Below are positions 32,929 through 44,559 of a DNA stretch of 64,000 nucleotides, in pieces. The position numbers were made by a program, and so were the translations under genes. Under the pieces are notes generated by a model. That model had not been told where the DNA came from. It was given only the letters and a program-made list of their open reading frames with translations, and did no database searches. The stretch is from the NCBI GenBank assembly GCA_021018995.1, contig CM037585.1, positions 129,514,791 to 129,578,790 of the forward strand. Direction: 5' to 3'. Positions within the stretch are counted from its first letter, which is position 1; each line of letters begins with the position of its first letter. The DNA comes from Chloranthus sessilifolius. Taxonomy: Eukaryota; Streptophyta; Magnoliopsida; Chloranthales; Chloranthaceae.

Positions 32929-34460
32929 TGTGCAACCGTGAATTTTCGTCAAACTCGTCGCGACGATGCGCTCGTAATAAATATTTAAAGTTGCCACCCG
33001 GAGCTTTTGGTGTCCCGAGAAATCTAGATCAATTTTATAAGCACCGAAGTGCCACAAATATAACTCTGAATCAGGTCTACGCCAAAGGCTCTTGGGTAGG
33101 GGCTTCGGTTATCGATTGGGAAGATGTTGGGCACCCAATCAACCCGCTTAATACAGTCTCTACTTATGGCCAAAATAAAAAATATATAAAAGAAATAAAA
33201 AAAATCTTCCTCTTGCCCAAAGGGCCTTAAAATCCTATTTGTGCCTCTTTGTTCTTACCGAAAATTCGGCGGCGTAACGGCACAAATAAGAGGATGGAGG
33301 AAGAACCGAGAAGGTAGAGGAGTAGAGGGGAGAGTCGGAGCTCTCGGGCCCTTGTTGCACCGTTGTGGAGCCTTGTGTTGGCTTGCTTCAGTGAGCTTTT
33401 GATGGCTTGTATAGCTAGATGATGGATTCTAACTCCTAGGGTAGATAGCTAAGAGGTAGAGAGGGGAGACTAAGGGATAACCTAAACTAGAGCTTTTGGA
33501 TGAAAGGCTAAGGTTTTTAGAAAGTTTGAAAGTTCTGGAATTTGTATGTAAATGGTGCACTAAGGGGGAAAGATAAGGGATTCCTTAATCTCTTTTTTGT
33601 AAATTTTTTCAAGCCTTTGTAAAGGGAGGGGTTTATAGGAAAAAGAGAGGTTAGGAGGGTGTTTAGAGGCTAACTTGGATTAGCAATTAAGTAATCTAGT
33701 CATCTAAGGTTTTCTAGGGTTTTTAGGGTCTTGAAATGTGTGAAAAGATGCTCCAATGGTGGATGATAGGTTAGGGGTTTAAACCACTTAAGGGATTACA
33801 AATAGATAGTAAATTGGTGCAACAGAACTAGCAAAATACACTCCAAAGGTCAAGATGGTCAATAAGTCAAACCCTAATCTTAAAATTTGAGGTAAAAACC
33901 CACAATCATTGTTCCTAAGCCTAACGCAACTAATAGATGCGTCAGACAAAGGTACAGTAAAACAGTGCTTGAACAGTGGTCTAGAAGTTAGCTCCCCGTG
34001 GTGAGGCCCACCTTATAGCTGGCGCAACTATTAGTTACGCCAAGCCATTTCTGGGGAGAAATGGCTTGGCACAAGTATTACTTGTGTCAAATCCCTAGGG
34101 GAAACTTTTCATAATTATAATTTTGCCCCTAAGTTTCGGAATGCTGTAACTTCTTGCATACAGCTTCGATTGGGGTGATCCTTGGCTTGTTGGAAAGCTG
34201 AGGACTTTTACTTTTTAATAGAATGAGATTTGATCAGAGTAGAAGGTCAAAGCTAGGTTTATGTTCGAAATAGTTTCTAAGGGTCGAGATGGGTTTCTAA
34301 GGGTTCGGAAAGGTTCCTGAGGGATCTAGGGTGATTCCTAAAGATTTAGAATGGCTCCTAAAGTTTTGAAAAGGTTTCATACATGCCATCAAAATCTCAA
34401 AGATGTGCCTCTCTCAAAATATGTCTCGATCGAGCCTTGAGCCAAATTTGGGTGTCTATA
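32929..34460 (-). repeat. 3' LTR of Tat-B
   Basis: + strand TGTGCAACCGTG...GGGTGTCTATA. Its reverse complement matches 39219-40738 along the length (for example ACCCAATCAACCCGCTTAAT; CCAAATTTGGGTGTCTA). Contains hairpin motifs near 33915-33940, 34018-34040 and 34070-34095. Confidence 0.88.
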
Positions 34461-34474
34461 GATGCCCCTCTTTA

Positions 34475-36600
34475 GTATCCGATCACTAATGATCAAATGC
34501 CAAAGAAAAGACACATTCGAAGAGGCCCAAGGCATTACTGACGGATCCGCTGCATTCAGAATGAACTTCAAACATCATATGAGTATCATGGTGAGAAAAT
34601 GAAAGCCCTGTATGTCAGAAAAAATGGTCGTTTCTTAAGGTAATCGGTCCCCAAGCGCTTAGCGATATTACTGGCATATCTGAGGTGGAATGAGTTGTGA
34701 AAGCCCAATAGCTGGAAAGAACAATCACTTCTCGAGATGATTTGTAGGAGTTTAATGTTCAAGATTTATTCTGAATACAACAGCTTCATAAGTAAGGAGG
34801 GTGATCGACCCTCATTTAAAGATAGGCGCAAAGCAAGTACACAAGGTTTCACAGTTTGTATCCAATCATAGGAGGCATTGACCGCCTCATCTGACTAGTC
34901 ACGGGTGCCCCTGCTTGAAGTAGGGTTCGAGGTCTTTGGACGAACCCATTGATCTTGAAGTTTATTTAGCACGACTACTCGAGCGGAGCGAATAGATGTC
35001 GCAACGCTTTTTGGGAGTACGTGCTATTTTTTTATAATGTGCCTCGGATCAACATGACCTAGAGCATCCAACCTCAAATAACACTGAATAGATCTGGCCA
35101 AAATTGGGTGCCCATCGAAGGGGATACCTAATCCTGGTCTCTACTAATAATGATCTTATAAATCATTTAACTATGCATAAATATGCACCCATTAAGGGCG
35201 ATAAGCAACAAAGGCGATAAAAGTCTCAACCCATATTCCGTCCGGGTATAATTTATGAGAACAAGCGACCATCCTACGGATACCCAGAAGCATGGCGCCT
35301 ACCTAAGGGAAACCGTGCCAATGCAGGTTTTAAGCCTGCGGAAAAAATAAGGGAACCTTCTGCATGCATGTTTACACATAGTTGATTGATATATAGTTTT
35401 ATTTTTAATAGGTTGGTCTCAACCAATGATTAACCTTTTTCAATGGAGTTATCAGGACCTCAAACCCCGTAGGGCGCACGCCCAGACTGCGCAAACCAAG
35501 AGTCCACACCTCCAAAAATTTCATGAAAAATATGAAGCTTAGACACTCACGTTCATATGAATTCAAAGACAGAACGTTAGCTCGAAGATTTAGCAGTGGA
35601 ATCATCCTTATCGAAATGTTGACCATTTGATCAGGATTGACGTCGCTGCTCCTACTTTGAACTAGGATCCAAAAACTCAAGGCAAACCTTAGACTTAGGA
35701 CATTGATATAGCACAAATGCATTGCTAATAAAAATTAATATTTTACTGCTTCGAAATACGTATATGCATAGTTTGTGTCCAATCATATGAGGCATAGACT
35801 GCCTCATTTAATTGGTCATGGGTGTCTCTGCTTGAAGCAGGGTTCGAGGTTTTTGGGCGAACCCATTAATTCTGACGTTTATTTAGCACGACTACCCGAG
35901 CGAAGCGAATAGATGTCGCAACACTTTTTGGGAGTACGTGCTATTTTTTTCAAAACACATATTTTTTGTCATTTTATGTGGGAAATTTTTTACCTTTTTT
36001 GTGTTTATCATTTCATATGATTTTTTTGGTTTTTAAAACTATCATTTCATATGATTTTAATCTATCACTTCATTTTATTCTATCACTTTATGTGAATTAT
36101 TTTCAGGATTTTCTTTATCATTTTATGTGGATTTTTTATTTTTTCAAAGCTATCATTTTATGTGACTTTTTTTGGATTTTTAAGTCATCGTTTTGTGTTT
36201 TTTTTTTTTTTTTCAAAACTATCATTTTATGTGAATGATTCTATCATTTTATTTGAATTATTTTTAGCTTTTTATGTGGGACTTTTTTTTATCATTTTTT
36301 TATATTTTTTCACGTTTTCTTATGTAGGATCGGGATATTTATTGATCTTTATCCATTTTATTCTAGCACCGCTTCCTGGGCAAGCCGAATGAGGATCGAC
36401 ATACCGTTCGGGAGTACATGCATCTGCCGGGGATAACAAGGCAAAGAGAGGGGGGTACCGGGCTATGCATGTGACCCGCATCAGGCCCAAAACCTAGCCC
36501 ATAAGTGACCTAGTGCAACTATTAGTTGCGCCAAGCTAACTGGGGGCTCAAAATAGCCTGGCGCAACTAATAGGTGCGTCAGGCATGGCTGGGGTTTTAA
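34475..36600. repeat. Tat-B untranslated region with direct repeats and a T-rich minisatellite
   Basis: A 180-bp block at 34857-35035 recurs at 35767-35947 (ATAGATGTCGCAAC, TTTTTGGGAGTACGTGCTA), with a shorter third trace at 36370-36420. 35960-36310 is a degenerate tandem repeat of TATCATTTTATGTGA. Hairpins with GCAACTATTAGTTGCG lie at 36515-36580. Small ORFs here are not credible. Confidence 0.75.
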
Positions 36601-39218
36601 ATTTAAAGAGCCCGAGTTCGGGCAGCAGGGGTGTATTTTCGAAAAAAAATTCTCCCCCTCTCTCCAAACCGAAAACAGGCCTCCCCTAGGGTTCCTTTAC
36701 ATCGCCTCTACGCGTGCCTCATTGCCGGCATTTGCTTGCGCCGATTGATCACCTGCTTCGCGCTAGATCAAAGATCCCTTTTTCTTCAAAGGTAACCATT
36801 TAAAACCGATTGTCGTATTTTTCTTGCTTTTCCTTGCAAAGGCCTCTCCTAGGATTCCTTTACATCGCCTCTACGCGTGCCTCATTGCCGGCATTTGCTT
36901 GCACCGATTGATCGCCCGCTTCTTGCTAAATCAAAGACCCCTTTTTCTTCAAAGGTAACCATTTAAAACCCATTTTATTTGATTTTTCTTGCTTTTTCTT
37001 GTAAATATGATCATAATCTTGTATTTTTAGATGATAAATGATTTATTTTCATTGTAAGCATGTTTATTGATGATGTGTTGATATTTTTTTATGAATGATA
37101 CCCTATTTTTGTTGTTTTATGAGTTTTATTAATGCATAATATATATATATTGTTTTTATTTGGTCTTTATTTTTGAAAATTAATTAGGGAAAGGGGGTTT
37201 TTGGTTTCTTTTTTTTTTTAAATTAATTAAGGAAAATGATTTTTGGTTTCTATTTTTTTTGGAAAATTAATTAAGGAAAAGGAGTTTATTTTTGGTTTTT
37301 GTTGTTTTTGTTTTTTTTTTTGAAAAACTAAGGAATCGATTTATTATTATTTTATTTTTTTGTTGGTTTTTGATTTTATGGACATAAAAGAAGGGATTTT
37401 TTTGTTTTAGTTTTTTGTTTTTATAAACATAAAGGAGTGGTTTTTTTTTTTATTATTATTATAGAAGTATAAAGAAAGGAAATTTTTTTGTTTTTGATTT
37501 GCTTTGTTGTTGTTTTCTTGTTGTTTTTTTACTAACATAAAGAAAGGGAGTTTTGGTTTCTTTTTTGGTTTTTTAATAATAATAATTTTTCCTTTTTTAA
37601 TTCTATGAACATGAAGGAATTAGGGTTTTTTTTTCTTTTTTAATTTTGCTTTATTTTTGAAGATAGAAAGGGGAAAACTTTATTTTATTTTGATTTATTT
37701 TAAAGACAAAAAGAAAGGGATTTTTTTTTGTATTTCCATTCTATTTTTGAAGACAAAGAAAAGGATTTTTTTGTGTATATATATTTTTCGTTTTTGAAAA
37801 TAAAAGAAAGGGACGAGCATACTTTCCTTCCCTTAGCTTGTAGCAAAAAAAAAAAAAAAAAGGTTCTTTATCATTGATCTACTCTGATATGGCTACTTTC
37901 CTTTGCCTCAGAATGTCTGGTGATGAGGAATATGTGCCAGAGGAAGAACAGGAGGAGGGGCCTGACGTGGTCTATGGTCCTCGTTGGGAACAATTCTTCG
38001 TAGTAGAATGCAAGGCAGGTCCCTGGCTTGAGATGCAGGGCGAGGCTGCCCGAGTCAGCCTTCTCCACCAGCAATATATCCACATCTCCAACTTTGATAT
38101 AGCGGGCAAGGTAAAAGAGAAGTTCAGTTTTCCTTTTTGCGCTGTTTTGCTTTATTTTCATGACCTGATGCATCTTTCTCTTTTGACACAGGACTTGCCC
38201 CATATCGCATTCCGAGGGGGCTGGCTGGACTTCAATGGCTTTTATCGCTATATCCCACCCGTTGTGAAGTACTTGCTTGAGCAGGCCGGTTTCGGAGAGT
38301 TCCTGTCATGCCCCGAGACCATGTCTTTTCACATGGCCTACGCTGAGATGACCCTGACGCCTGTGGATTGGGCGATGATTACTGATATCAGGGTGGGGGC
38401 ATTTCGATTGCCAACCTCGCAGTGACTAGCCGAGACGATATTATCCGATTGATAGGGGATTACCCCCCTCGTGGAAGTTTGCATGGTGTTGAGGTCCAGA
38501 TGACCTAGCTATCTGAGCTCTATGGGCCGAATGAGTTGGTAGATCTGGGCCAGCCAGATGTGAAGCTTTACATTGAGCCCGAGCGTGCAATCGTCTTGGC
38601 CCGTATCACGCTTCTGCTCCTGTTGGGCAAAACCATTTTTACTAATGCAAGCGGCGGACGAGTCAATTTGGCACTGCTGAGCATCATGGATAATTGGCTC
38701 AATATCCACAAATACGACTGGGGCGGGGCCGGATACATGATCTCTAACTCTTTTGCTTTTATCAGTGTATTTGGATGGTCATTGCATGCTACTGACTTAT
38801 CTTTTGTGCACTGCTCTCCTTAGGCATGGGGGTACCTGCACTTTCAACCCGGACGCCCGCTTCTCCACTCTGAGATCTACACCTATCCCCTCCTTAGCAA
38901 TTGGAACAAGTTTCGGTGCCGCAATGTGGGCATGAAGCATCTAGAGATGGGCCTGAGGTCCCAATTTGATTTGATGATCCTCGAGCAGGTAAGGCCTTTT
39001 CTCCTCTGTTTATTTCAGTTCGGAAATTCTCTTTTAATTTGTTATTATGCTGCATTTTTGACTGATTGGCCACCTCTTAACTTGGACAGATCATTTATAA
39101 CCCATACCTTGCCTTTATTTTTTGGGACCGGGCTGTCGTAGGTCCATCGCGCCTTTTTAACAACCGCCGCATCGTCTTCTTCTATGAGGCGTGGGCTAGG
39201 GCCTACTATCTGGGAGAG
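36600..39218 (+). pseudogene. Captured plant mobile domain (PMD/MAIN-like) gene, truncated, with introns
   Basis: An intron-bearing gene on the strand opposite Tat-B. The 5' UTR (about 36640-36790) ends in a donor AAAG|GTAACC, and a 163-bp tandem copy of this UTR/donor follows at 36841-37003. A T-rich 5' intron leads to an acceptor at about 37911, and coding starts at ATG 37913 (MSGDEEYVPEEE). Introns with GT-AG ends are seen at 38111-38191, about 38767-38823 and 38989-39089. Exons read QQYIHISNFDIAGK, FNGFYRYIPPVVKYLLEQAG, MAYAEMTLTPVDWAMITDIR, ARITLLLLLGKTIFTNASGG, IHKYDWGGAG, AWGYLHFQPGRPLLHSEIY, IIYNPYLAFIFWDRAVVG and EAWARAYYLGE. This is the pattern of the aminotransferase-like plant mobile domain. 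A one-base shift near 38395 and a stop near 38507 break it, and the LTR at 39219 removes the end. Confidence 0.75.
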
Positions 39219-40738
39219 TGTAGACACCCAAATTTGGCCCAATGCCCGATCAAGATACATTTCGAGGGAAGCGCACTTTCAAGCTTTTGATGGCATATAT
39301 GGTACCTTAGATACCTTTCTAAACCCTTATGAATCATACCAGATCCCTTAGAATTTATCCCGAACCTTTAGTAACCAATCCCGACCCTTAGAACCCCTTT
39401 CGAACCCTAAACCTAACCTTTCCGGGCAATGGATGAAGAGTGGTGCACCAGGACTAGTTGAGGTTTTTTACTACTATCAAATCATATATTATTGGAAAGA
39501 GGACTTCCCCAAATTTCTAACAAGCCAAAAATTGCCTTAATCAGAGTTATATAGCAAAAGTTATGGCAATTTGAAAACCAAGAAGTTTTGTAGGATTTTG
39601 GCTCAGCGCAACTAATAGTTGCGCCACACTTAAGTGGGTCCCCGCGGGCTTGCAACTTTCCAAAAACCCTCTCAGCTGCACTATTTTACTGTACATATGC
39701 TTGGCGCAACTATTAGTTGTGTCAGGCATATGAACAGTGACTGTGCAACTTTGCCTCGAATTTTGGGAATGGGGTTTGACCTATTGATCACCTGGGTCTT
39801 TGGAGTATGTTTTGATGGTCCTGTGGCACCCTTTTAGTGCCTATTTGTAACCCTTAAGTGATTTAAAATACCAACCTATCATCCACCATTAAAACCACCT
39901 TCACACCTTTCCAAGATCTCAAAATCCTAGGAACCTTATATTAGAGATTACCTAATTGCTAACCCCCAATTAGTACCTAAGTAGCCTCCTAACCTACCCT
40001 TTTCCTATAAATAGAGCCCCCCTCCCCTTGGATTAAAGGGTTGAGAAATTTACTTAAGAGAAAAAGAGCTCAAAGTGAGAAGTTCTTCCTCCCTTTTGTA
40101 CTCCATTTTCACATAAAATTCTAGAATCTCCCAACCTTATTTCAAGCTTAATCTTACATTCAAAATCCTTAGTCTAGGTGTGTGCTACCCCCTAGACTCC
40201 TCTCTCTACCTCTTAGCTAGCAAGTCATAGGAGTTAGAACCCCAATTTCTACCATTCAAGCCTTTAAAAGCTCATCAAAGCAAGCCTACGCAAGGCTCCC
40301 CAACGGTGCAACAACGGCCCGAGAGCTCCGACTCTCCCCTATATTCCTCTACCTTCTCGGTCATTCCTCCATCCACCCATTTGTGTCGTTACGCCGCCGA
40401 ATTTTTGATAGGAACGGAGGGGCATAAATAAGATTTTAAGCCCCTTTGGATAAGAGAAAGTCTTTTTCTTTTCTTTTATATTATTTTTATTTTGTCCATA
40501 AGTAGAAACCGCATTAAGCGGGTTGATTGGGTGCCTAATACCTTCCCAATCGATAACCGAAACCCCTACCCAAGAACCTTTGGTGTGGACCGGATTCAGA
40601 GTCATAATTGTGGCACTTTGGTGCTTATAAAAATGATCTAAGTTTCTCAGGACACCAAAAGCTCTGAGTGGCGACTCTATATTTCTGTTAGCGAGCGCAT
40701 CGTCATGACAGGATCCTCAAAAATCCCACGGTTGCACA
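39219..40738 (+). repeat. 5' LTR of Tat-A (1520 bp)
   Basis: TGTAGACACCC...GGTTGCACA, followed by a primer site, so this is a 5' LTR. TATAAATAG at 40006-40014 is a likely TATA box. Hairpin motifs lie at about 39603-39625 and 39700-39724. Same family as 32929-34460 but in the opposite orientation. Confidence 0.9.
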
Positions 40739-40740
40739 GA

Positions 40741-40758
40741 TGGCGACTCTGCTGGGGA
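40741..40758 (+). promoter_or_regulatory. Primer binding site of Tat-A, tRNA-Arg type
   Basis: TGGCGACTCTGCTGGGGA starts 2 nt after the LTR. This sequence is typical of Tat/Ogre elements, whose primer is usually given as tRNA-Arg. Confidence 0.8.
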
Positions 40759-40889
40759 GTAGATAGTAGATCTTCCCCTTGAACTTAGCCTCTTTATTTT
40801 TTATTTTACTAACCTTTGTTGTTGTTTTTTATTTTATTTTTACTCACCCTTCCAATTACGTCATTTTACTTACCTCTATTTTCACGTCA

Positions 40890-41345
40890 TTTACGAGCCT
40901 TAGCCGATTGGCGGGCCTACTTGCACATTGCTTTTACTTTCTTTATTTTTTTATCATTTTAGCGCCTTAGCCGATCGGTGGGCCTACTTGTACATTGTCA
41001 TTTACTTTTCTTTACTTTTCCGTCATTTAGAGTGCCTTAGCCGATTGGCAGACCTACTTGTGTAATCATTAAAATAGGTGAACAGGTAGACTAGCCAAGG
41101 GGGCCAGCAAAGGCACACAAAGTTCCCTTAAAAAGCTCAAAAAATGGCATAGAAGGGGGCCAAATTGGCCTGGCGCAACTATTACATGCGCCAAGCTAAA
41201 CTTGGGGATTTGTACTAGCGCACTATTAGTTGCGCCAGGTTTAGCCTGGGAAACATTTGCACTGGCGCAACTATTAATTGCGTCAAGTTTAGCCTGGGAG
41301 AATTTGTACGAGTGCAACTATTAGTTGCGCCAGGTTTAGCCTGGG
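40890..41345 (+). repeat. Tat-A leader: tandem repeats and hairpins
   Basis: GCCTTAGCCGATTGG(C/T)GGGCCTACTTG occurs three times about 65-75 bp apart (40895, 40970, 41034). Four copies of the inverted repeat around GCGCAACTATTAGTTGCGC follow at 41170-41340, each with the trailer CCAGGTTTAGCCTGGG. Confidence 0.85.
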
Positions 41346-41589
41346 GGGCAGTGGGCCCTTTATATGCCCAAAAAAGACAGTTTTCTCCCTCTTTTCTCTT
41401 TGACTTGGCTTTTTCAGCTAATTTTTCCTCTTCTTGCTTTCCCAAGGGTGGGTCCATCGACATATATTAAATTTTATTTTTTTGAAAGCTCTTTGTACGT
41501 CCATGGACCCGCTTTCCAACCCTCCCTTACATAGAGGGCTCAGAACCAATTTACTCCCTTCATTGGGCTTGGGGCCCAATTTTCTAAAA

Positions 41590-43022
41590 AGCTAGCTTGG
41601 GAGCTTGAATGAGAGCGAGCTCGTTGATCTGGAGCGGCTTGGACTGTTCCGTCTTTCCTTCTTTCTTGAGGTTCCTCCATGGTGGGACCTACTTCATGCA
41701 GCAACCTCATTTTGAGATATGAATGTCCATGTGTTCTGTTTTGGGAAGCGGGAGCTAACTCCCACCCTTGAAGAGTTATCCAATTTGTCCGACTTAAAGC
41801 TCCCTAGAAGCTTCGCAAGAGTCATGCCGAAGCTGGGTTATTCTAAGTCCGTTCACCTTACCCTAGGTTTGAAAAACTTTGAGTATGAGAAAAGTCTCAT
41901 TGGGGGGCCCACAAGGTGCTCGATCAAATTTCTCAAAGAACTTTTCGGTGATGAAAGTCTTTAAAAATTATCGGTTAGGAATATCGTCAATGTGAAATCC
42001 TTTGCTCTCAGTCTCATCTCGGAAGTCCTTTTCTTCACTGGGGGAGAGAGCCTCTCTCTGGCTCTCTGCGACGTTTTGACCAAGTTGGTAGAGGGCCCAT
42101 CAGTGATGCACCTGGTCCATGTTGAATTATACTGATGCCTTGATGCATTCACTCTGGGCAAGGTGGAGAGCCTCAGGGGATGTCCTTTGCTGCTCCAGGT
42201 CTGGTTAGGTGAGCATCTCGCTATCTTGGGACCCATGCCACTCTTTTACATTGCTCGAGGTGAGGCGGTTCGATGCTTTTTGGGTAGGTGTCACTTGATT
42301 CCGCGGGGAGATTTGTCAGCTTTGAAGCTTTGGCTAACAGATACAGAGCTGATATGGAAACTTCCTTGGTTGGATCGGACCTTTCCAGTAGTTCGTTCTA
42401 GAGACCATGAGGGCATCACCCTCCTAGGATTGACTGGCAACACCTTCTACTTCCCATTCTAGGTGTTGCGTCAGTTCGGCTGCTCTCAGCAGGTGCCTTG
42501 CGAGGCGAAACTCCCTCTATATGACTTGATCTTTTCTAGGGGGTCCTCTGGGGACGTGGATCGGATTGCTGCTCTTTGGGAGACGCGTCAGTCGACACTG
42601 ATGTGTGATATGGAGTAGGGAGATTCAGTTCAGTCTTCCCCTGAGTACGAGGCTTGGCTATCAACTGAGCAACCTGCTGCTAATCATCAGGATCAAGCAA
42701 AGAGTATTGATATGGGTGGCCCCTAGCCGAAGAAAGAGACAGCGCTTCGAGCTCACATTGAGCTGCTGATTAATGAGAAAAGGGTCTTACAAGAGCTTTT
42801 GGCCCAAGAGAAGGTTAGAGCAGAGGTAGCAGAGACCAGAGCTAGCATAGCCGAGCGCGAGGTCCTTCGTCTAAAAGGATCCTTGAATGTTGCTCATGGG
42901 ACTACTGATGCTTCTCGGAAGAGGTACAAGAGCTTCCATGGCCGCTAGCTGATTGAGCGGAATGTCCGGGAGGACGATTTTCGCACGGAGATTAGTGCCT
43001 TGAAGCGTGAGCTAGGCCGTTG
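41590..43022 (+). pseudogene. DUF7745-like accessory ORF (Ogre ORF1-type), broken
   Basis: Lies between the 5' LTR and the place where gag would be, as ORF1 does in Ogre elements. Readable pieces in order: VPPWWDLLHAATSF and VHVFCFGKRELTPTLEELSN (the W-D...TPTLEE signature), SFARVMPKLGY, KSFALSLISEVLFFTGG, LRGCPLLLQVWLGEHLAI, LSALKLWLTDTELIWKLPWL, GITLLGLTGNTFYFPF, VLRQFGCSQQVP, EYEAWLS. A helical tail LLINEKRVLQELLAQEKVRA ends near 43022. Several stops and shifts (about 41703, 41962, 42133, 42460, 42616, 42726) show decay. DUF7745 assignment is from memory of plant proteins; the function is unknown. Confidence 0.6.
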
Positions 43023-44559
43023 ATTCCCTCCTGCACATATATCTTTTTGCATAGATCAGATTCACAGAAAAGGGGCGTAAGAAATCCCTTTATAGATACA
43101 TATTTTTTTGTATACATATTTTCTTTATATTTTTATTTTTTCTGCTTTTATAAAAAAAAAAAAAAGAAAGCTAGACATCACACCAACTATTTTTTGGGAT
43201 GTGGTGTAAGCGGTACAGTTGTAAAGAAAAATCTATTATATTTACAGAGACTTCTCTTTTTTGTTGTTCTTTTTTATTGATGGGTCCCTTTTTGGAACGT
43301 GCACAGCCTAGGCATGGAAATGGAAAAGGAAAATCGTTATCTTTAACAAAAAAGGCTTCCCCGCCCAGGTGCACGAAGTGTGGGCATGAAAGTGAAAAAG
43401 GGAAATTATTATCTTTGACAAAAGGGGCCTCCCGCCATGTCCTTTATTCTCTTTTTTTTTGGTTTGATGCCTCAATCACAAGGTGAGATCTCAGGTTCCC
43501 TTTTGAGTATGGTCGAACCCCTTTTAAGTGGTCGGATCTGGGTGAGTTTCAGCATCTTTACCAAGACTAGAACGTCAATCCCTTTGGATTAATTCAAACT
43601 TTTCTCCTTACCTTGGGTCATGCGTTCAACGAAGCAGTTTCACAAAGACAATTCTGGTCGGGGCTCGATTTGAACTAACATGAGCGGCTCAGTCAGAAAA
43701 AGGGTAACAGGGAGAGTAACCAAAAGGGCTCCTCAAACATTAATCTTATCAATCAATTCAAACCTTTTTAACTTCTTTTTAATCCTTTTTTACTCAAAAC
43801 GCCCAAGGTGGGTTCGTCGTGCCCGTTTTTGCCCTCTTTTTACCCGTGACGCTCTTTCGGGTTTTCACCACGTCCATGGGTTTAGCTCTCTTACCCTAAG
43901 CGCTCTTTCGGGTTTTCACCTGGTTCGCACAAACTCACTATTTTTACCCGTAGCGCCCTATCAGATTTTCACCACGTCCATCTTGCTTTGAGCTTGTATT
44001 TTTATATTTTCTTTTTTCTTTTTATTTCTTTTATTTTTTCAAAAGCCACGACATAAACGTCGATTCCATTATAGCCAGCTAGACGGGGTTCTGGTGTCGT
44101 CTCTCAACTCGGCTCATATTTACTTAATAGATACTATGACTGCTCGTGAACCTATAAAGGGGGCTTTCTTCAGGGTGTAGCTTAGTCATGGGTTAGGTTA
44201 GGATTTTGAAGGTATGCTGGGCTAAAAAGATTTTCTTAATACAGTTTCAGTTTTTCACAACATACTTTCTTCCTTGGGAGATTTTACTGTACATGTCCCA
44301 TGATTCTTCTATATTTTTTCTTTTTCCTTTATTTTATTTCAGGTAATCTCTTTTTCATCTCTCCTTTTTGTATATGTACACACTTTTTCTTTTTCAGGGA
44401 AGGGGTTTATTGAAAGAAAGGCCCAGGCTCAAATGGGGGTAGCGAAGGATATCATCATTTTTAAGGATGCTTTTTGGCTACTGTGCTCGCAATGATGGCC
44501 TCTTTTGGGTGATTCTTAAGCAGTCACGTATCTATTTCACCAATACTTACCTTGTCACA
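43023..44559 (-). repeat. Tat-C 3' untranslated region and junction with Tat-A
   Basis: 43300-43440 holds a direct repeat (AAAATCGTTATCTTTAACAA / AAATTATTATCTTTGACAAA). 43845-43980 holds three copies of GCGCTCTTTCGGGTTTTCACC-like sequence about 50 bp apart, typical of the region after integrase in Tat elements. The Tat-A/Tat-C junction is somewhere in 43030-43300. Confidence 0.55.

Larger units (their letters stand above)
32929..39218 (-). mobile_element. Tat-B: 3' part of a Tat/Ogre-type Ty3/gypsy element
   Basis: A 3' LTR (32929-34460), a polypurine tract (sense AAAGAGGGGCATC, 34461-34474), a long untranslated region, and an antisense captured gene (plant mobile domain, 36600-39218). It breaks at 39218 where a + strand LTR of the same family starts. 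No pol sequence remains. The antisense position upstream of the 3' LTR is where Tat-lineage elements are known to carry extra antisense ORFs. Confidence 0.65.
39219..43200 (+). mobile_element. Tat-A: 5' part of a Tat/Ogre-type element
   Basis: 5' LTR 39219-40738, primer site 40741-40758, a leader with tandem repeats and hairpins, then a DUF7745-like ORF (about 41600-43022). No gag or pol follows on this strand, and opposite-strand Tat-C DNA begins near 43200. The right limit is approximate. Confidence 0.7.

Noticed and set aside
37160-37850. T-rich region as satellite or regulatory element
   Set aside because: Better explained as the long pyrimidine-rich 5' intron of the captured plant mobile domain gene.
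43020-43486. Small ORFs on both strands at the Tat-A/Tat-C junction
   Set aside because: Low-complexity and repeat-derived; no Gag or Pol motif.
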